Assembly: GCA_007693435.1 (NCBI GenBank)
Contig: REDO01000131.1
Span: 1 to 64,000 of the forward strand
Source of the DNA: Salinarimonadaceae bacterium
Lineage (GTDB): Bacteria > Pseudomonadota > Alphaproteobacteria > Rhizobiales > Beijerinckiaceae
Direction of reading: 5' to 3'
DNA length: 64,000 nt
Shown piece by piece: positions 59,586 through 64,000 of the stretch. The notes under the pieces were generated by a model. It worked only from the letters and a program-made list of their open reading frames with translations. It did not search any database and had not been told where the DNA came from. Within the stretch, counting starts at the first letter, position 1. Each line of letters begins with the position of its first letter. Position numbers and translations under genes: made by a program.

Positions 59586-60874
59586 CATCGCAAGTCGGCT
59601 GTCACGATCGCCCGGCTGCCGGGGTTGCGCACTGGCTCGCCGGCTTTCCACCTTGCGGCGTCCCGATGAATCGCCTCGCGCCTTCTTCCGATGTCGAACA
59701 GCCCCCAGGTCAGCCCGAGCAGCAGATAGAAGTGGCGCCAGTGGTCGGTGTCGATCGTGAAGCCCTGCAGGATCTGCACGAACAGCGTCGACCAGACAGC
59801 GATGGCGAAGGGCTGCGTCGGGCCGGCCATGGCGACGCTGCGCCAGCCGACGACCAGCGTCGCGACGATGAGCGTTAGATAGGCCACGCCGCCGAGCCAG
59901 CCATAGGAGGAGAAGGCGTTGAGGTAGACGTTGTGCGGGTCCTCAAGCCAGAAATGCCTGAATTGCAGCGGACCATAGCCGGCTGGCCTGTCGAGCAGTT
60001 CGGGCAGCGCGCGAGAATAGCGCCCGAAGCGCCCTGTCTCCCCGATATCGTAGGCCTGGGTCAAGCTGGCGCGGTCTTGGAACATCGCGCCCACTTCCTC
60101 GATCGAGAGAAGCGCCAGCAATCCTGTAGCCAGCACGCCGACGCCGGCGATAGAGAGCATTACGATCCGCCGCCGCAGCCGCGCTCCGGCGGTAAGCAGG
60201 AACGTCAAACCGACCGTAAGCGCGATCGAAAACACCGCGTGCCCCCAGGCGCCACGGGAGAACGAGAGGAATACGCCGCCGAAGAGGATGATCGCAAAGG
60301 CCGCGAGGACGCCCGGTCGCAAGCGGCGGCTCGTCAGGATGTCTTGAGTGAGCAGCACGAGCGGCAGGATGACGAAGGTGCCGAGCACGTTCGGGTCCTT
60401 GAAGGTGCCCGATGCGCGCCCGAAGAGGGTGAAGACGGAGCCGAGTCCGGCGACGTTGAAGTAACCCAGCACGCCGGCGCTCGAGGCGATGACGGCTCCG
60501 CAAACGCACCCCCATTTCAGGGCGTGGAGTCGGGCGTCTGAATCGTTCTGGATGACCGCCGCGATGAAGACGGCGGTGATCGCCAGATAGTACGAGATCG
60601 CGATGAACATCACCGCGTCGCCGTCATGCAGGAAGGGGATCAGCGAGAACAGCCCGCCCGTGTTGAAGATCATCAGGAGCGTGATCAGGACGACCGCTCC
60701 CGCGCCCATCCGAAGGCCGCCTACGATGAAAACGAGAAAGGCCAGGGCGAAGGCGAGTTCATAGGGGGAGGGCTCGACGAAGACCACTCCGCCGCCACAG
60801 CCCATGAGCCAGAGCGCCCACCACTCGACGCGTGGCGAGAAGCGTCGGCGCGCGACGGAGGCGGCGGAGCTCAA
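59585..60874 (-). CDS. O-antigen ligase/polymerase-like membrane protein (Wzy/WaaL family)
   Basis: Multi-TM; FGRASGTFKDPNVLGTFVILPL; PHNVYLNAFSSYGWLGGVAYL; TTG start overlapping the previous stop; ORF track N-terminus is spurious. Confidence 0.87.
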   Translation of the reverse strand: MSSAASVARRRFSPRVEWWALWLMGCGGGVVFVEPSPYELAFALAFLVFIVGGLRMGAGAVVLITLLMIFNTGGLFSLIPFLHDGDAVMFIAISYYLAITAVFIAAVIQNDSDARLHALKWGCVCGAVIASSAGVLGYFNVAGLGSVFTLFGRASGTFKDPNVLGTFVILPLVLLTQDILTSRRLRPGVLAAFAIILFGGVFLSFSRGAWGHAVFSIALTVGLTFLLTAGARLRRRIVMLSIAGVGVLATGLLALLSIEEVGAMFQDRASLTQAYDIGETGRFGRYSRALPELLDRPAGYGPLQFRHFWLEDPHNVYLNAFSSYGWLGGVAYLTLIVATLVVGWRSVAMAGPTQPFAIAVWSTLFVQILQGFTIDTDHWRHFYLLLGLTWGLFDIGRRREAIHRDAARWKAGEPVRNPGSRAIVTADLR

Positions 60875-62406
60875 TAGGCGTTCTCCGTCTTGAGCAGCGC
60901 AAAGGGCGTCATCGCCAGGATTTGCAGGTCGAAGAACACCGACCAGTTCTCGATGTAATAGAGGTCGTGCTCGACGCGCCGCTGGATCTTTTCCTGCGTG
61001 TCGGTCTCGCCGCGCCAGCCGTTGATCTGCGCCCAGCCCGTGATGCCGGGCTTGACCTTGTGGCGGGCGAAATAGCCGTCGACGACCTTGTCGTAGAGCT
61101 GGTCGGCGGCTTTCGCCTGCACCGCGTGCGGGCGCGGACCCACGAGCGACAGGTTGCCCTTGAAGACGACGTTGATGAGCTGCGGCAGCTCGTCGAGCGA
61201 CGTCTTGCGGATGAAACGTCCGACGCGGGTGACCCGCGGGTCGTCCTTGGTGACGAGTTTCGAGGCGGGGGCGTCGCTCTGTTCGACATACATCGAGCGG
61301 AACTTGAAGACCTCGATCAGCTCGTTGTTGAAGCCGTAGCGGTTCTGCCGGAAGAAGATCGGTCCGCGCGAATCGAGCTTGATGGCGATGGCGGTCGCCA
61401 GCATCACGGGCGACAGAGCGATCAGCAGAAGCGCGCCGACGATCTTGTCGAAGAGCCACTTCAGGACGAGGTCCCAGTCGGCGATCGGGCGATCGAACAC
61501 GTCGAGCACCGGCACGTTGCCGATGTAGGAATAGGCCCGAGGACGCAGGCGCAGCTTGCTCGCATGCGCGGCGAGACGAATGTCGATCGGCAGCACCCAA
61601 AGTTTCGAGAGCATCTGCAGAATGCGGCCTTCCGCCGAGATCGGGACCGTAAAGATCACGAGATCAAGATGCGTGAGGCGCGCATAGTCGACGAGATCGT
61701 CGATCGTGCCGAGTTTGGGGTAGCCGGCGACGATGTCGGGCGCGCGGCTGTCGCCGCGATCGTCGAAGACGCCGACGATCCGAACGCCGGTTTCGCCCTG
61801 CGCCTCAAGCGCCTCGATCATCGCCACCGCCGCGTCGCCGGAGCCCACGATCGCCGTGCGGCGGTCGAACCGCCCGTCGCGCGTCATTGCGCTCATCACG
61901 GAGGAGAGGGCGCTGCGTTCTATCGCCAGAGCCACGCCGCCGACCGCGAACCACGCGAGGAGCCAGAAGCGCGAAAACTCGTCGCCGAGCTTGAGCAGGA
62001 AGATGAGCGTGAAAGCGGCGATGAAGACGCCGGCGTAGATCAGCAGCATCCGGAAAGCTTCGCGCACGAAGCGCCGGAACGCCTGAAGCGCATAAAGCCG
62101 CACCGTCTCGAAGAGCCCGACCGTTGCGGCGGGTAGCGCGAAGATGACGCTGACTTCGAGCGCCAGCGGCGGCCTGCCGAGATACAGCTGGTGCACTACG
62201 AGACCGCACAACGCGAGCAGGGCGAATTCGACGAGCCGGACGCTTCCGGTCAGGACGATCGGCGAAAGGGCGCCGGCGACGGGCACTCCCGCCATCGTCT
62301 CCGCCACACGCGGTGCGCTTGCCTGATCCCCCGACCGGGCAGGCGCTTTCTCGAGGCCGGCCGACGCCGCAGCCTGGATGAGGTCCCGGATGTCGATGCT
62401 ACTCAT
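60871..62406 (-). CDS. Undecaprenyl-phosphate glucose phosphotransferase (WcaJ/ExoY family)
   Basis: [67 protein letters not shown]. Confidence 0.96.
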   Translation of the reverse strand: MSSIDIRDLIQAAASAGLEKAPARSGDQASAPRVAETMAGVPVAGALSPIVLTGSVRLVEFALLALCGLVVHQLYLGRPPLALEVSVIFALPAATVGLFETVRLYALQAFRRFVREAFRMLLIYAGVFIAAFTLIFLLKLGDEFSRFWLLAWFAVGGVALAIERSALSSVMSAMTRDGRFDRRTAIVGSGDAAVAMIEALEAQGETGVRIVGVFDDRGDSRAPDIVAGYPKLGTIDDLVDYARLTHLDLVIFTVPISAEGRILQMLSKLWVLPIDIRLAAHASKLRLRPRAYSYIGNVPVLDVFDRPIADWDLVLKWLFDKIVGALLLIALSPVMLATAIAIKLDSRGPIFFRQNRYGFNNELIEVFKFRSMYVEQSDAPASKLVTKDDPRVTRVGRFIRKTSLDELPQLINVVFKGNLSLVGPRPHAVQAKAADQLYDKVVDGYFARHKVKPGITGWAQINGWRGETDTQEKIQRRVEHDLYYIENWSVFFDLQILAMTPFALLKTENAY

Positions 62407-62492
62407 GACCCGTCTGTTCCCCGAAAGTCCGATGACGCAACGTTAGCGTGGTCCGGTGAGAGAACGCTTAACGGGATCGTCGAAACCTGCGG

Positions 62493-63641
62493 TCAGCGCG
62501 TCATGCGGCGGCGGGTCGCACCGGCCTCGTAGCCCGCGAGAACGGCGTCGGTCATGCGCGCCACCGAGAAATTGTCGCGCAGGTAATCGCGGACGCGCTC
62601 GGCGCGCTCGTTCGCGTCGACGTCCTGCTCGCCAAGTCGCGCGAGCAGGGCGCGCGCGAGCGCCGGCGCGTCGCCGGGGGCGATGAGATCGCCGGCGACT
62701 GGCGCAAGAATCTCGGGCACGCCGCCCACGTTGGTGGCGACGATGGGTCGGCCCGCCGCTGCCGCCTCGAGCACGACATAGGGCAGGGATTCGGCGCGCG
62801 AGGGCATCGCCATGACACGTGCGCGCGAGAGCGCGGCGCGGATCGGCTGTGGACCTTCGAAAACGACCGTATCCGCGATGCCGAGCGCGCGCGCCATTTC
62901 CTCGATCCGCTCCCTGTCCGGCCCCGAGCCGACGGCGAGGAGCGTCGGTGCGTCTCCACGACGTTCCCTGATCATGGCCAGCGCCTCAAGCAGCGTGTCG
63001 ACGCCCTTGGCGAGCAGCATCTCGCCGATGAAGAGCAGATCGAATCTCTCGGCCGCCGGCTCGACCGGTTCGAATTCGTGCGGGTGAAGCCCGTTATGGA
63101 CGATGAATGCCGGCCGGTCGCTTTGTCCGACGAATTCCTCGAAGCAGCGCGCGACGTATCGGCTCTCGAACAGGAACACGTCGGTGCGCCGGCCGAGGAA
63201 CCGCTCGGCGGCCATGTAGAGATGGTGGCGCAGGTCGCCCGGCTTGAAATGAAACGACCCGCCATGCGGCGTGTAGGCCGTCACGGCTCCGGCCCGGGCG
63301 CTCCGGCTCAGCCCGCGCGCATAGGCGCCGCCCTTGGAGCCGTGTCCGTGCAGCACATGTGCTTCGACTTTTCTCTGAAGGCGCGCCAGCATGCGCAGCG
63401 CCCGAATGTCGCCGAGCCCCGGCTCGCGCTTCATCGGCGTGCGCGTGATCCCGAGCGCGAGATGCGGCGCGACCTCCTCGAGCAATTGCCCTGTGCGCGC
63501 GTTCTCGGTGAGCGAGTCGAAGAACAGCCCGACTTCGCACCCCCGCACGGCCTGCTCGCGGGCGAGATCCAGCACATGCCGGAACAGCCCTCCGATCGGA
63601 GAGCGAAAAACGTGCAGGATGCGCTTCGGCGGCTTGTCCAT
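62493..63641 (-). CDS. Glycosyltransferase family 4/1
   Basis: ILHVFRSPIGGLFRHVLDLAREQ; SRAESLPYVVLEAAAAGRPIVATNVGGVPEIL. Confidence 0.94.
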   Translation of the reverse strand: MDKPPKRILHVFRSPIGGLFRHVLDLAREQAVRGCEVGLFFDSLTENARTGQLLEEVAPHLALGITRTPMKREPGLGDIRALRMLARLQRKVEAHVLHGHGSKGGAYARGLSRSARAGAVTAYTPHGGSFHFKPGDLRHHLYMAAERFLGRRTDVFLFESRYVARCFEEFVGQSDRPAFIVHNGLHPHEFEPVEPAAERFDLLFIGEMLLAKGVDTLLEALAMIRERRGDAPTLLAVGSGPDRERIEEMARALGIADTVVFEGPQPIRAALSRARVMAMPSRAESLPYVVLEAAAAGRPIVATNVGGVPEILAPVAGDLIAPGDAPALARALLARLGEQDVDANERAERVRDYLRDNFSVARMTDAVLAGYEAGATRRRMTR

Positions 63642-63671
63642 GGGCGGCTCTTGTTGCGTCGCGACGACGGC

Positions 63672-64000
63672 CTAGAACCAGCGCTCGCGGACCATCACCG
63701 TATCGCCCGGACGCACGGGGTGATCGGCGGGAACGCTGAAGCGTTTGATCTCGCCGCCGACCGGGCGCGAAATGGTGGCCGAACTCCGGACGGCGCGGGG
63801 GGTGAAGCCGCCGGCGATGGCCACCGCCGTCTCGACGGTCAGGCCCGCGACATAAGGGTATTGTCCGGCCTGGTTGACCTCGCCGAGGATGAAGAACGGC
63901 CTGTACGTGTCCACCTCGACCGTGACGCGCGGCTCGCGGATGAAACCCGAGCGCAGACGCCCGGCGATCCTGTCCGCCGCCTCACGCGTGGTGAGGCCCC
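63672..64000 (-). CDS. Polysaccharide biosynthesis/export protein, SLBB domain (continues past window end)
   Basis: GLTTREAADRIAGRLRSGFIREPRVTVEVDTYRPFFILGEVNQAGQYPYVAGLTVETAVAIAGGFTPRA. Confidence 0.9.
   Translation of the reverse strand, partial: GLTTREAADRIAGRLRSGFIREPRVTVEVDTYRPFFILGEVNQAGQYPYVAGLTVETAVAIAGGFTPRAVRSSATISRPVGGEIKRFSVPADHPVRPGDTVMVRERWF

Noticed and set aside
60875-61600. N-terminal extension of the O-antigen-ligase ORF (track 59585..61600)
   Set aside because: That segment is out-of-frame translation of the glycosyl-1-phosphate transferase; the real start is the TTG at 60874.
62455-62475. TTAAC half-site as a second CtrA box
   Set aside because: No partner TTAA at the right spacing.

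Overview
The window is a 64 kb, GC-rich, chromosomal segment with gene content typical of an alphaproteobacterium (probably Rhizobiales/Hyphomicrobiales-like). Calls come from reading the sequence and the ORF track; no searches were run. Most of it is core metabolism: a tripartite TRAP transporter with a TPP-dependent enzyme; tyrosine catabolism (hppD, maiA, a MarR regulator, a fumarylacetoacetase-like gene, a TRAP-type binding protein); a TPP-riboswitch-headed thiM-thiE-thiD operon that continues into an orphan TRAP binding protein; arsR plus an ArsP-like permease; dapD-dapE; ilvI-(GST)-ilvH behind an unannotated Leu/Ile/Val leader peptide and attenuator; flgF-G-A-H and fliL-fliM-DUF6468-motE, divergent around a CtrA-type site; glcB; maeB; yajC-secD-secF with homologs of mitochondrial complex I assembly factors; glnD; grpE; threonine dehydratase; bpt/ate; an amidase; MaoC; an XRE regulator; and the edge of an exopolysaccharide cluster. 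The strongest leads are: (1) thiD carries a single in-frame TAA just before its catalytic C-terminus, with the rest of the gene intact in the same frame; (2) an orphan TRAP binding protein is translationally coupled to that riboswitch-controlled thiamine salvage operon; (3) an uncharacterised protein built from two tandem TGSHG...FNDAG domains overlaps a TPP-enzyme gene next to a TRAP transporter; (4) an ilv leader peptide (MRTLIVVIRTPSTERA) with nested hairpins; (5) a candidate small RNA downstream of the XRE regulator; and (6) several precise palindromic operators at regulator start codons. No rRNA, tRNA, CRISPR array, transposase or phage module was recognised.
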